Translations under genes and position numbers: made by a program | The notes under the pieces: generated by a model | What the model saw: only the letters and a program-made list of their open reading frames with translations | What the model was told of the DNA's origin: nothing | The model's database searches: none | From: JBFFSQ01 sp041572275 | GTDB lineage: Bacteria; Pseudomonadota; Gammaproteobacteria; SZUA-229 | Assembly (NCBI GenBank): GCA_041572275.1 | Contig: JBFFSQ010000024.1 | Span: 1 to 23,352, forward strand | DNA: 23,352 bases | Direction: 5' to 3' | In this document: in pieces, positions 1 through 7,744 of the stretch | Numbering within the stretch: the stretch's first letter is position 1 | Layout: each line of letters starts with the position of its first letter

Positions 1-756
1 GCACTGAATATTCGCAATGCAGTGGATAAAGAACATAGTTCAGCTCAACAGATCGCTGAAATTCTTACACAGGATGCAGCCCTTGCCGCCCGCTTGTTGC
101 AATTAGCGAATAGCCCACTGTACCGTGCACGATCTGAAATTGATAATCTACAAATGGCCGTAACCCGCCTCGGTACACGCATTGTACGTGACCTGGTCAT
201 CACCCTTGCTATGCGACAAATCTACCAGGCTCGCTCCGATGCCCTTAATCAACAATTTAAGGCGCTATGGACCACCAGTGTTGAAGTTGCCGCTATTTGT
301 CGCACTCTGGCAACAACACAACCAACACTAAATCCAGAGCAGGCACTGCTCGCCGGCCTCATCCATAACATCGGTGCCCTGCCGATACTACAACTGGCTG
401 AAGACCAGAGCGAACTGTTCAATGACCAGCAAAGCATGGTCTGCGTCATTAAAGACATTCAGGGTAAAGTGGGCGAAATGATGCTGAAATTCTGGAATTT
501 CCCAGCGCATCTAGTTGACGTTGTTTCACAATGGAATAATTTCTCACGTCTTTCAGACAAAGATGCTGACTATGTTGACCTGGTGCAGACCGCTATTCTG
601 CACAGCGGACATACTGCGATGGCTGATATTCCAGACCGCCAGAACCCACCCAATGCATTCCATAAACTGGGTCTGGACAACGACGACAATTTCTGGCTCA
701 ACGAGGATAATAAAACAAACATAGAGGAAACTCGGCAATCACTGATTGCCATATAA
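1..756 (+). CDS. HDOD-domain protein, 5' end cut by window edge
   Basis: The reading frame is open from base 1, so the gene starts outside the window. The GTG at 22 aligns with an internal valine of the next gene and is not a start. By alignment about 29 N-terminal residues are missing, and 251 are visible. The protein is clearly an HDOD domain: it has the ANSPLYRAR segment, the QMAVTRLG segment and the GLIHNIGALPIL motif, in which the HD pair of true phosphohydrolases is replaced by HN. HDOD proteins are known as signalling or regulatory modules, often linked to c-di-GMP, stress or motility, and are usually considered non-catalytic. No second domain is visible, so it is a stand-alone HDOD protein. 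It is a close paralogue of the gene at 913, including the short C-terminal tail (NIEETRQSLI here, MIENTKQSLL there). Its specific role cannot be deduced. Confidence 0.9.
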   Translation, partial: ALNIRNAVDKEHSSAQQIAEILTQDAALAARLLQLANSPLYRARSEIDNLQMAVTRLGTRIVRDLVITLAMRQIYQARSDALNQQFKALWTTSVEVAAICRTLATTQPTLNPEQALLAGLIHNIGALPILQLAEDQSELFNDQQSMVCVIKDIQGKVGEMMLKFWNFPAHLVDVVSQWNNFSRLSDKDADYVDLVQTAILHSGHTAMADIPDRQNPPNAFHKLGLDNDDNFWLNEDNKTNIEETRQSLIAI

Positions 757-758
757 AA

Positions 759-800
759 GATCTTTGAAGATCAACTCTGAGAACAATATTCTGGATATTG
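759..800. repeat. Two short inverted repeats between the HDOD paralogues
   Basis: Immediately after the first HDOD stop codon there is a perfect dyad GATCTT-TG-AAGATC (759-772). A second perfect dyad CAATAT-TCTGG-ATATTG follows (784-800). Neither is followed by a T-run, so neither looks like a classical terminator. The first has a loop too short for a stable full hairpin and is better read as a possible protein-binding dyad. The rest of the 156-base gap is AT-rich and holds the promoter-like hexamers of the second gene. Confidence 0.35.
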
Positions 801-877
801 AACACGATAAAGTCATATTTTATGAAACTGAAGTCATTTTTAATCGCCAAATCCGCACAAATTCTGAATATGCTGAC

Positions 878-883
878 TATACT
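878..883 (+). promoter_or_regulatory. Possible -10 box for the second HDOD gene
   Basis: TATACT matches the sigma-70 -10 consensus at five of six positions and lies 29 bases before the ATG at 913. No good -35 hexamer is found at 16-18 bases upstream. An alternative weak pair, TTGAAC (798-803) with TATGAA (821-826) at 17-base spacing, lies further upstream and would give a longer leader. This is inference from hexamer matching only. Confidence 0.3.
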
Positions 884-912
884 GATTTAAAAGAATGTAA
901 TGGGCCTTAATA

Positions 913-1752
913 ATGAGTACAAAATCTGAACAGTTTTTCAATAACCTTAAAACCGCTGTCAGCTCTGATCAGCTAATTTTGCCCACCTTGCCAGAAGTAG
1001 CCCTTAAAATCAGAGAGGCTGTCGAAAATGAAAATTCATCAGCCCAGCAAATTGCCGAAACCTTGACTCAAGACGCATCCTTGTCTGCACGCCTCATACA
1101 AGTAGCCAACAGCCCACTCTATCGTTCTCGGACCCCAATCGAAGACCTGCAAATGGCCGTAACTCGTCTTGGCATCAGGATGGTACGTGATCTGGTTATT
1201 AGCCTGGCGATGAAACAAATCTACCAGGCCACATCGGATGTTCTCGATGATCACTTCCGCAACTGCTGGAATACGGCCGTTGAAGTAGCAGCTATTAGCA
1301 GAATGCTGGCCACTACTGTATCCGGTATCAACCCTGAACAAGCCCTGTTGGCTGGCTTAATCCACAACATCGGGGCTTTGCCGATACTGGTGATGGCGGA
1401 GGATGACGACGACCTGTTTCAGGATTCAGATGCGCTGGGATCCGTCATTCAAGAATTACAGGGCCCCGTAGGAGAACTGATACTAAAAACCTGGAATTTT
1501 GGCGACGCTATGACCGAGGTTGTGACTCACTGTCACAACTTCAGTTATGACCATGAAGGTGGTCCACAGCTGGTTGATATCGTTCAAGTCGCGCTGCTTC
1601 AGGGTGGGCATGTCAGTGATGATCAGGCACCTGCTGATTGGAATAGTGTACCTGCATTTTCTAAAATGGGTATGGATACAGAAGTTAATGTCATTGAAAT
1701 TGAAGAAAATCAGGAAATGATTGAAAACACTAAACAGTCTCTACTCATATAA
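913..1752 (+). CDS. HDOD-domain protein, tandem paralogue
   Basis: This is a 279-residue, single-domain HDOD protein. The HDOD region begins around residue 23 (LPTLPEVALKI), runs through ANSPLYRSR (about 65-73) and the DLQMAVTRLG helix (78-87), and includes HNIG at 151-154 in place of a catalytic HD dyad. It ends in an acidic tail of about 70 residues. The ATG start gives a normal family N-terminus, but no strong Shine-Dalgarno sequence precedes it. By eye it is identical to the upstream gene at well over half of the positions in the first 130 aligned residues, so the pair arose by tandem duplication. The 156-base gap suggests it can be transcribed separately. HDOD proteins act as signalling adaptors. 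No partner domain or neighbouring gene shows which pathway this one serves. It converges on lysS across a shared terminator. Confidence 0.9.
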   Translation: MSTKSEQFFNNLKTAVSSDQLILPTLPEVALKIREAVENENSSAQQIAETLTQDASLSARLIQVANSPLYRSRTPIEDLQMAVTRLGIRMVRDLVISLAMKQIYQATSDVLDDHFRNCWNTAVEVAAISRMLATTVSGINPEQALLAGLIHNIGALPILVMAEDDDDLFQDSDALGSVIQELQGPVGELILKTWNFGDAMTEVVTHCHNFSYDHEGGPQLVDIVQVALLQGGHVSDDQAPADWNSVPAFSKMGMDTEVNVIEIEENQEMIENTKQSLLI

Positions 1753-1800
1753 TGACAGCCTCAGTCTATCGCCATTGAGTGACAAATCATCATTCTTAAT

Positions 1801-1830
1801 AAAAAACCACGTTGCTTAACGTGGTTTTTT
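1801..1830. terminator. Bidirectional rho-independent terminator
   Basis: A perfect 13-base-pair stem (1801-1813 with 1818-1830) encloses the loop GCTT. One arm begins with six A and the other ends with six T, so RNA from either strand ends in a U-run. It lies between the convergent HDOD gene (stop 1752) and lysS (stop 1872) and can terminate both units. Confidence 0.92.
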
Positions 1831-1871
1831 ATTTTTCAAGGTCTATTAATCAGTAGCATACTCAACCTGAC

Positions 1872-3389
1872 TTAAAGCACCTCTGCACGCATATGCGGAA
1901 ACAGTATGACATCACGAATCGAAGGCGCATCGGTCAATAACATAACCAGACGGTCGATCCCGATACCCTCACCCGCTGTTGGTGGTAATCCGTGTTCGAG
2001 GGCACGAATATAATCAGCATCGTAATGCATGGCCTCATCATCACCGGCATCTTTTTCAGCTACCTGTTGCAGGAAGCGCTCAGCCTGATCTTCTGGGTCA
2101 TTTAACTCAGAGAAACCATTGGCCAGTTCGCGGCCACCTACAAAAAACTCAAAACGGTCCGTGACAAAATCTTTGTAATCACTGCGTCGTGCTAGTGGTG
2201 ATACTTCCGTCGGATATTCAGTAATAAAAGTTGGGTCCTTCAAACGATGCTCAACAGTTTTTTCGAATATCTCGATCTGAACCTTACCCAGACCATAGGA
2301 ATCCTTAACTGGAATACCCAGGCCTTCCGCAATTGCTCTGGCTTTATCCAGATCTGCCAGATCTTCGGCCTTGAAATCGGGATTAAAGTGCAAGATAGAA
2401 TCAAACACTGTCATTCGTGCAAACGGCTTGGCAAAGTCATACACATCCCCCTGATAATGAATATCCGTGGTTCCAATGACATCTTCTGCAAGCCCGCGCA
2501 ACAATTCTTCGGTAATATCCATCAGATCATTATAGTCTGCGTAGGATTGGTAAAACTCCAGCATAGTAAACTCTGGGTTATGCCGTGTTGACAAACCTTC
2601 ATTACGGAAATTTCGATTGATTTCAAACACTTTTTCAAAACCACCAACCACCAGGCGCTTTAGATAAAGCTCTGGCGCGATACGCATGAACATAGGCATA
2701 TCCAACGCATTGTGATGTGTAATAAAAGGTCGTGCTGTGGCCCCACCCGGTATTGTCTGCAACATGGGTGTTTCAACATCTATAAACCCGCGCTCATCAA
2801 AGAAGCGTCGAATATAGGAAATAATTTTCGAACGTTTCTGAAATGTCTCTTTCACTTCCTGATTCATTACCAGATCGACATAACGTTGGCGATAGCGAGT
2901 TTCCTGATCGGACAGACCATGCCATTTTTCGGGCAATGGTCGTAACGATTTAGTCAATATAATGATGTTATCCAGTTTAACTGAAAGCTCACCGGTCTTG
3001 GTTTTAAACACCATGCCTTCAGCACCGATAATGTCTCCCACATCCCATTTCTTAAAGCCTTCGTTATACACACCCTCAGGCAGGTTATCTCGTTGCAGGA
3101 ACAACTGGATTCGCCCAGACATATCCTGTAGTTGAGCAAAACTCGCTTTACCCATAACCCGTTTAGCCATTAAACGACCCGCCACCTTAACCTTGACCTG
3201 CATTGCTTCAAGCTCTTCAGCAGTGTACTGATCAAAATTAGCGATTATTTCAGCCGCCAGCGCATCACGTCGAAAATCATTCGGGAAGGCATTCCCGGCT
3301 TCACGCATAGCTGCCAGCTTTTCACGACGCTGCGCAATAAGTTTATTTTCGTCGAATTGCTCGTCTTTCGGGTTAACTTTTTCAGTCAT
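1872..3389 (-). CDS. lysS: Lysyl-tRNA synthetase, class II
   Basis: The gene encodes the cytoplasmic enzyme that attaches lysine to tRNA-Lys at the expense of ATP. At 505 residues it matches the E. coli LysS/LysU length. An N-terminal helical segment is followed by an OB-fold anticodon-binding domain (about 66-145) and then the class II catalytic core. Motif 2 is FRNEGLSTRH (261-270), the IPGGATARPF segment is near 213-222, and motif 3 is GIGIDRLVML near 475-484. The ATG start directly follows prfB by 29 bases with only a weak Shine-Dalgarno sequence, so translation is probably coupled. The prfB-lysS order is the same as in E. coli, and the unit ends at the terminator at 1801-1830. There is no sign of truncation. 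Confidence 0.97.
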   Translation of the reverse strand: MTEKVNPKDEQFDENKLIAQRREKLAAMREAGNAFPNDFRRDALAAEIIANFDQYTAEELEAMQVKVKVAGRLMAKRVMGKASFAQLQDMSGRIQLFLQRDNLPEGVYNEGFKKWDVGDIIGAEGMVFKTKTGELSVKLDNIIILTKSLRPLPEKWHGLSDQETRYRQRYVDLVMNQEVKETFQKRSKIISYIRRFFDERGFIDVETPMLQTIPGGATARPFITHHNALDMPMFMRIAPELYLKRLVVGGFEKVFEINRNFRNEGLSTRHNPEFTMLEFYQSYADYNDLMDITEELLRGLAEDVIGTTDIHYQGDVYDFAKPFARMTVFDSILHFNPDFKAEDLADLDKARAIAEGLGIPVKDSYGLGKVQIEIFEKTVEHRLKDPTFITEYPTEVSPLARRSDYKDFVTDRFEFFVGGRELANGFSELNDPEDQAERFLQQVAEKDAGDDEAMHYDADYIRALEHGLPPTAGEGIGIDRLVMLLTDAPSIRDVILFPHMRAEVL

Positions 3390-3418
3390 AACTTTAACTT
3401 TTGATTAATGAGGTGTGA

Positions 3419-4517
3419 TTAAAGGCCGCTTTTCAGGCTGGCTTCGATAAACATATCAATACCACCATCCAGTACAGCCTGGGTGTTACTGGTTTCTACA
3501 TTGGTGCGTAAATCTTTAATGCGTGATGAATCCAGGACATAGGAACGAATCTGGCTGCCCCATCCGATATCAGACTTGGTATCTTCCAGTGCTTGTTGAT
3601 CACCACTACGCTTCTGAAGTTCAAGCTCATAGAGTTTACTTTTCAATTGTTTCATCGCCGTGGCTTTGTTTTTATGTTGCGATCGATCATTCTGACACTG
3701 AACAACAACACCCGTTGGATTATGGGTAATTCGTACCGCAGATTCAGTTTTATTAACATGCTGACCACCGGCACCACTGGCACGGTATACATCGATGCGC
3801 AAATCAGCCGGGTTAATATCGATATCAATGTCATCATCAACTTCAGCAGACACAAAGACTGCCGCAAAAGATGTATGACGCCGATTACCAGAATCAAAGG
3901 GTGATTTTCTGACTAGTCGATGAACACCTGTTTCTGTTCGCAACCAACCGTATGCATAATCACCTTCAAACTTGATAGTAGCCCCTTTAATTCCTGCAAC
4001 ATCACCTGGTGTTACTTCGATCAGTTCAGTTTTGAAATTATGGGCTTCACCCCAGCGCAGGTACATACGTAGCAGCATTTCAGCCCAGTCCTGAGCTTCT
4101 GTACCACCGGAGCCGGCCTGGATATCGAGAAAGGCATGATTAGCATCCATTTCGCCAGAAAACATTCGACGAAATTCCATATCTGCAACCTGTTCTTCCA
4201 TCTCGTTAAGATCACTAACGACGGCATTAATGCTGTCGTCATCATCTTCCTCAATCGCCATATCCAGTAGTTCCCTGGCATCGGTTAAACCGTTATCCAG
4301 TTTCTGAATGGTGAGTACTATGGCTTCAAGACGTGCGCGTTCCTGACCTAGCTTCTGGGCGCGATCAGGATCATTCCAGACATCGGGTTGTTCTAATTCA
4401 CGAGTAACTTCGTCAAGCTCTTCTTTCTTGACATCGAAGTCAAAGATACCCCCTAAGCGCGTTACAACGCTCACCGAGGTCACTGATTTGATTCAAAATA
4501 GGATTAATTTCTAACAT
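3419..4517 (-). CDS. prfB: Peptide chain release factor 2, with programmed +1 frameshift
   Basis: RF2 recognises UGA and UAA stop codons and releases the finished peptide. The start is the ATG at 4517. A 25-codon first frame (beginning MLEINPILNQ, like E. coli MFEINP) ends in an in-frame TGA at 4440-4442. Translation continues in the +1 frame from GAC at 4441, so the coding sequence is the join of 4517-4443 and 4441-3419. The product is 365 residues, the same as E. coli RF2. In the joined protein the SPF stop-recognition motif falls at 205-207 and the GGQ peptidyl-release motif at 250-252, exactly the family positions. Calling it as one unbroken frame from 4483 would lose the true N-terminus. 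It is the first gene of a prfB-lysS unit. A possible -10 hexamer (TAATAT) lies in the leader, but the -35 is poor. Confidence 0.97.
4439..4454 (-). promoter_or_regulatory. prfB +1 programmed frameshift site
   Basis: Read on the minus strand this is AGGGGGTATCTTTGAC. It holds an internal Shine-Dalgarno-like AGGGGG (4454-4449), a three-base spacer, the slippery CTT codon, the in-frame TGA stop and the following C. It matches the known E. coli autoregulatory element. When RF2 is scarce the ribosome pauses at the UGA and slips +1 to make more RF2; when RF2 is plentiful, synthesis stops after 25 residues. Confidence 0.97.
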
Positions 4518-4638
4518 TATGATTTATATCGATTAAACCGGACGCTATATTACCCTAATTAGACGGTACCATCCATTGCGAACACCAAATTATTCAACAC
4601 AACGACGGTATTACCGCCTGTTGCCGCAGATACACTAC

Positions 4639-5328
4639 TTACGCCCGATCTTTTGATTTTTTTGCCACGTCATTACGAAGATATACCGGCTGTGCCTGTG
4701 CCGCAGCTACAGCAAGCCCCTTATTAAAATCAGCCACTGCCAATTGCGCGATAGTAGCAGACTGAGGTAAATACTCAGGCCATTGCTGTTTAACTCGATC
4801 ACCAAAACGCTCTACCAAGGCATCAGCATGAGCTTGCCAGCCACTGCCAGCCCCTACCCAGTCACGCGTAGTCACTACAGGCACCTGCTCTGGACTTAAC
4901 ACTGCTTCTTCAGCACAGAGCTGCATCAATTTGTGATCATCAAGCTGATATTGTCCCCAATAGATTCCTCCCATCCGTGCATCAATCGCTGCAAGCACAC
5001 GGGATTCACCATGATCTTCATAAACCGCCTGTGCAATTGAAGCCAGCGTGGATACGGGAACAACAGGGAGATCAGCACCGTAAGCCAGGCCCTGAACCAC
5101 GCCTGTGGCAATACGTACACCGGTAAATGAACCTGGCCCACACCCGAAAGCCAATGCATCCAGTTGCTGAATTCTGATTCCCGCCTGTTGCAACAAGGTT
5201 TCAACCATGACCAATATCAGACGTGTATGATCCCTCGGGGCCAGCTGGAATTCATGTTGAATATCGCCATCAATAAATAATGCGGCTGAGCAAGCTTCTG
5301 TGGCAGTATCCACGGCGAGTAGTTTCAT
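4639..5328 (-). CDS. tsaB: tRNA threonylcarbamoyladenosine (t6A) biosynthesis protein TsaB
   Basis: TsaB (formerly YeaZ) is the non-catalytic ASKHA-fold partner that binds TsaD, with TsaE, in the complex that transfers threonylcarbamoyl to A37 of ANN-decoding tRNAs. At 229 residues the length is normal (E. coli 231). The N-terminal strand LAVDTATEACSAAL and the family signature GCGPGSFTGVRIA (63-74) are intact. The ATG start overlaps the yoaA stop by four bases (5325-5328), so it is translationally coupled as the last gene of the mrcB unit. The yoaA-tsaB adjacency is also found in E. coli. A 121-base gap without a convincing terminator separates it from prfB. Confidence 0.95.
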   Translation of the reverse strand: MKLLAVDTATEACSAALFIDGDIQHEFQLAPRDHTRLILVMVETLLQQAGIRIQQLDALAFGCGPGSFTGVRIATGVVQGLAYGADLPVVPVSTLASIAQAVYEDHGESRVLAAIDARMGGIYWGQYQLDDHKLMQLCAEEAVLSPEQVPVVTTRDWVGAGSGWQAHADALVERFGDRVKQQWPEYLPQSATIAQLAVADFNKGLAVAAAQAQPVYLRNDVAKKSKDRA

Positions 5329-7268
5329 GCGGACTCTATTTGTACTGGGTTAAAAAATTCTTCAACACAGGCTACATCCTGTGTCATAGGCATATTTGGC
5401 AAACTGTTTATAAACAGACGGCCATAACGTTTACTCAGCAAACGGGGATCACCGAGCATCAATACACCTCGGTCAGACACATCTCGGATTAATCGACCAA
5501 CGCCCTGTTTCAAACTAATCACGGCCTGCGGCAACTGATAATCCATAAATGGTTGCCCGCCGGACTGACGAATGGCGTCTAGACGAGCCTGCATCACCGG
5601 ATCTCCTGGAGAGGCAAATGGTAACTTGTCGATTATCACACACGACAACGCATCGCCACGAACATCCACACCTTCCCAGAAACTGCCGGTACCCAATAAT
5701 ATAGCATTACCCAGTGACTTAAATTTCTGCAGTAATTGATGCTTCGGTAAGCTACCCTGCACCAATATTGGATAGCTCAATTGTGATCCCAGCAGAGCAA
5801 CGGCTTCATTGAGCGCACGGTAACTGGTAAACAAGAAAAATGCACGTCCACCGCTGGCCTTAAGGACCGGTAGTGCACGCTCGATTAAGCGTCGCGTATA
5901 GTCGTAACTGGAAGGTTCAGGTAAATCCGTAGGTATATAAAGCAGACTCTGTGTCTGATAATCAAAGGGGCTGCTCCAGTTACCTTGTTGATACTCTTGT
6001 AGTCCCAGACTGTTTGCAAAATGTGAAAAGTCTTTACCCACCTGTAAAGTTGCCGATGTAAATACCCAGCTTCCAGCCAATGCCTGCTGGTGATTTCTGA
6101 ATAGCCCGGCAACATCCAGTGGCGTCATCTGCAGCACAAAACCCTTGCTGAAGGTTTCATACCAGTAAATATACTTTTGCTCAGTATCCGCCTGCTGATT
6201 AGCTGTGTTATCACCATAGACTGACAACTTCTGTTTCAGATCCATGCAACGCAGATAACATTGTTCCAGCCCCTTACCTCGGTCAGCAGCAATTTCAAGT
6301 AAATCAGCCAACTCAACCAGACTGTCATTCAGCATCTGTCGTGCCACATTTAAAGCTGGCTTTTGACTGACCCTGTTCCAGGCATCTCGCTGATTATCCT
6401 GACCTAGAGCTAGCCTGAAGTCCTGTGTCACCTTCTTTAATGCATCCGTTGCCTCACGAATTTCGGGCATATCGGGGGCATCCTGAACCTGCTCAGCCAC
6501 CACGTCACTCACCAGTCCATTAAGCTGACGACTGCTAATGGTTTGACCGAAAAAACGTGATGCCACTTCCGGTAACTGATGGGCCTCATCTATAACAAAG
6601 GTTTCAGCACTGGGCAATAATTCCCCAAAGCCTTCTTCCTTGATCGCCATATCCGCAAGCAGTAAATGATGATTAACAACGACGATATCAGCTTCCTGAG
6701 CTGAACGACGTGCCTGCACGACAAAACAATCATTCCAGTCGGGACATTCAGCTCCAACACAATTATCCACAGTGGAAGTGACCAGTGACCAGACCCGTGC
6801 ATCTTCGGTAATTTCAGACATTTCAGCAATGTCACCGCTGACCGTGCTTTTGCTCCAGGCTTTGATGTGCTGTAGCTGAATTTGTGTTTCCGGGGCCAGG
6901 TACCCCTGTTCTTTGGCGATGCGTAAGCGGTGCCAACACAAATAGTTAGAGCGGCCCTTGAGCAAGGCAGTCGGCACAGTGATATCCAGTGACTTCATCA
7001 CTACGGGCAAATCACGATGAAACAACTGATCCTGTAAGTGGCGTGTACCCGTGGAAATCAAGGCTTTTTTTCCTGATATTAAAACCGGTACCAGGTAAGC
7101 GAAAGTTTTGCCAATGCCGGTTCCCGCTTCTGCTACCAGGGTTTGGTTTTGCTCAAGCACCTGCTCAATGGCCGTACTCAGTCCCTGCTGACCCTGACGT
7201 GGAATAAAACCTTCAATCGACTGACTAAAAGGGCCATCTAGACCCAGCAAATCTGCAGACCGCATCAA
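5325..7268 (-). CDS. yoaA: YoaA, DinG/XPD-type ATP-dependent DNA helicase
   Basis: This is a superfamily 2 Fe-S helicase of 647 residues (E. coli YoaA 636). The Walker A motif is AGTGIGKT (48-55), and the DEAH box is at 227-230 in FVIDEAHQLPE. Four cysteines at 111, 170, 175 and 181 are spaced as in the XPD-type [4Fe-4S] domain. The C-terminal helicase half has SSFWEGVDVRGD-like (GSFWEGVDVRGD) and QGVGRLIRD motifs. In E. coli YoaA unwinds DNA with a 5'-3' polarity and works with the polymerase III subunit chi (HolC) in repair of stalled replication; that role is inferred here from the family. It overlaps the upstream TPR lipoprotein gene and the downstream tsaB by four bases each, so all three are co-translated. 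The first of two adjacent Met codons is taken as the start. Confidence 0.93.
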   Translation of the reverse strand: MMRSADLLGLDGPFSQSIEGFIPRQGQQGLSTAIEQVLEQNQTLVAEAGTGIGKTFAYLVPVLISGKKALISTGTRHLQDQLFHRDLPVVMKSLDITVPTALLKGRSNYLCWHRLRIAKEQGYLAPETQIQLQHIKAWSKSTVSGDIAEMSEITEDARVWSLVTSTVDNCVGAECPDWNDCFVVQARRSAQEADIVVVNHHLLLADMAIKEEGFGELLPSAETFVIDEAHQLPEVASRFFGQTISSRQLNGLVSDVVAEQVQDAPDMPEIREATDALKKVTQDFRLALGQDNQRDAWNRVSQKPALNVARQMLNDSLVELADLLEIAADRGKGLEQCYLRCMDLKQKLSVYGDNTANQQADTEQKYIYWYETFSKGFVLQMTPLDVAGLFRNHQQALAGSWVFTSATLQVGKDFSHFANSLGLQEYQQGNWSSPFDYQTQSLLYIPTDLPEPSSYDYTRRLIERALPVLKASGGRAFFLFTSYRALNEAVALLGSQLSYPILVQGSLPKHQLLQKFKSLGNAILLGTGSFWEGVDVRGDALSCVIIDKLPFASPGDPVMQARLDAIRQSGGQPFMDYQLPQAVISLKQGVGRLIRDVSDRGVLMLGDPRLLSKRYGRLFINSLPNMPMTQDVACVEEFFNPVQIESA

Positions 7269-7744
7269 TGAATATCCTGCTGTAACTGCTGACTTCTGAG
7301 CAGTGCCTGCTCGGCCAGTTGCGGCTGATTAAGCTGATCATAAGCACGTGACATCAGTAACCAGTTATAGGATTCCAGCGTAGGATTTCGACTGGCATAG
7401 CTATTTGAACGTTTAGCCATGTTAATTGACTGTTCTGGCTGGTTCTTACCCAGATAAACCACAGCCATACGACTCCAGGCTTCAGCCTGTTTGGGATTAA
7501 TTCGTAGCGCACGTTCCAGTATAGCCACAGCCTGTGTCCAGTTTTGTGCGTTAATAGACTGATCAGATTGTTCAAGCAATTTCTGCATGGCAGGGCTCAA
7601 AGTCACCGTCTCAGTTGTATAAGGGCCAACAGCTTGTTTAGGCAGCGCACATGATGCCAACGCCAGACAACAACACACCAGGCTCAGGCTTTGTTTTAAT
7701 CGAAAAAGCCTTTTAACCTTTCCATTAATGTTCGTGATTTGCAT
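7265..7744 (-). CDS. Short TPR lipoprotein, probable LpoP-type activator of PBP1b
   Basis: The gene encodes a 159-residue lipoprotein. A basic, hydrophobic signal peptide ends in the lipobox LASC with the lipidated cysteine at 32. The mature part is mostly tetratricopeptide repeats (about 60-155, with WTQAVAILERALRINPKQAEAW and a following repeat pair). A TPR lipoprotein next to the PBP1b gene is the known arrangement of LpoP in Pseudomonas aeruginosa, where LpoP stimulates PBP1b and replaces the enterobacterial LpoB. I infer the same role here. This copy is shorter than P. aeruginosa LpoP as I recall it. The ATG at 7744 lies 49 bases inside the 3' end of mrcB. It is the only ATG before the signal peptide and has a good Shine-Dalgarno sequence, AGAGGG (7749-7754). 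An alternative is a generic TPR lipoprotein of unrelated function. Confidence 0.8.
   Translation of the reverse strand: MQITNINGKVKRLFRLKQSLSLVCCCLALASCALPKQAVGPYTTETVTLSPAMQKLLEQSDQSINAQNWTQAVAILERALRINPKQAEAWSRMAVVYLGKNQPEQSINMAKRSNSYASRNPTLESYNWLLMSRAYDQLNQPQLAEQALLRSQQLQQDIH

Noticed and set aside
22..24. GTG at 22 as the start of the first HDOD gene
   Set aside because: It aligns with an internal valine of the paralogue, and the frame is open and homologous back to base 1.
3593..3904. Plus-strand open frames opposite prfB and other minus-strand genes
   Set aside because: They overlap well-identified genes fully, lack ribosome-binding sites and show no protein family features.
4590..4625. 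Inverted repeat around GGTATTACC between tsaB and prfB as a terminator
   Set aside because: The arms leave almost no loop and no T-run follows on either strand.
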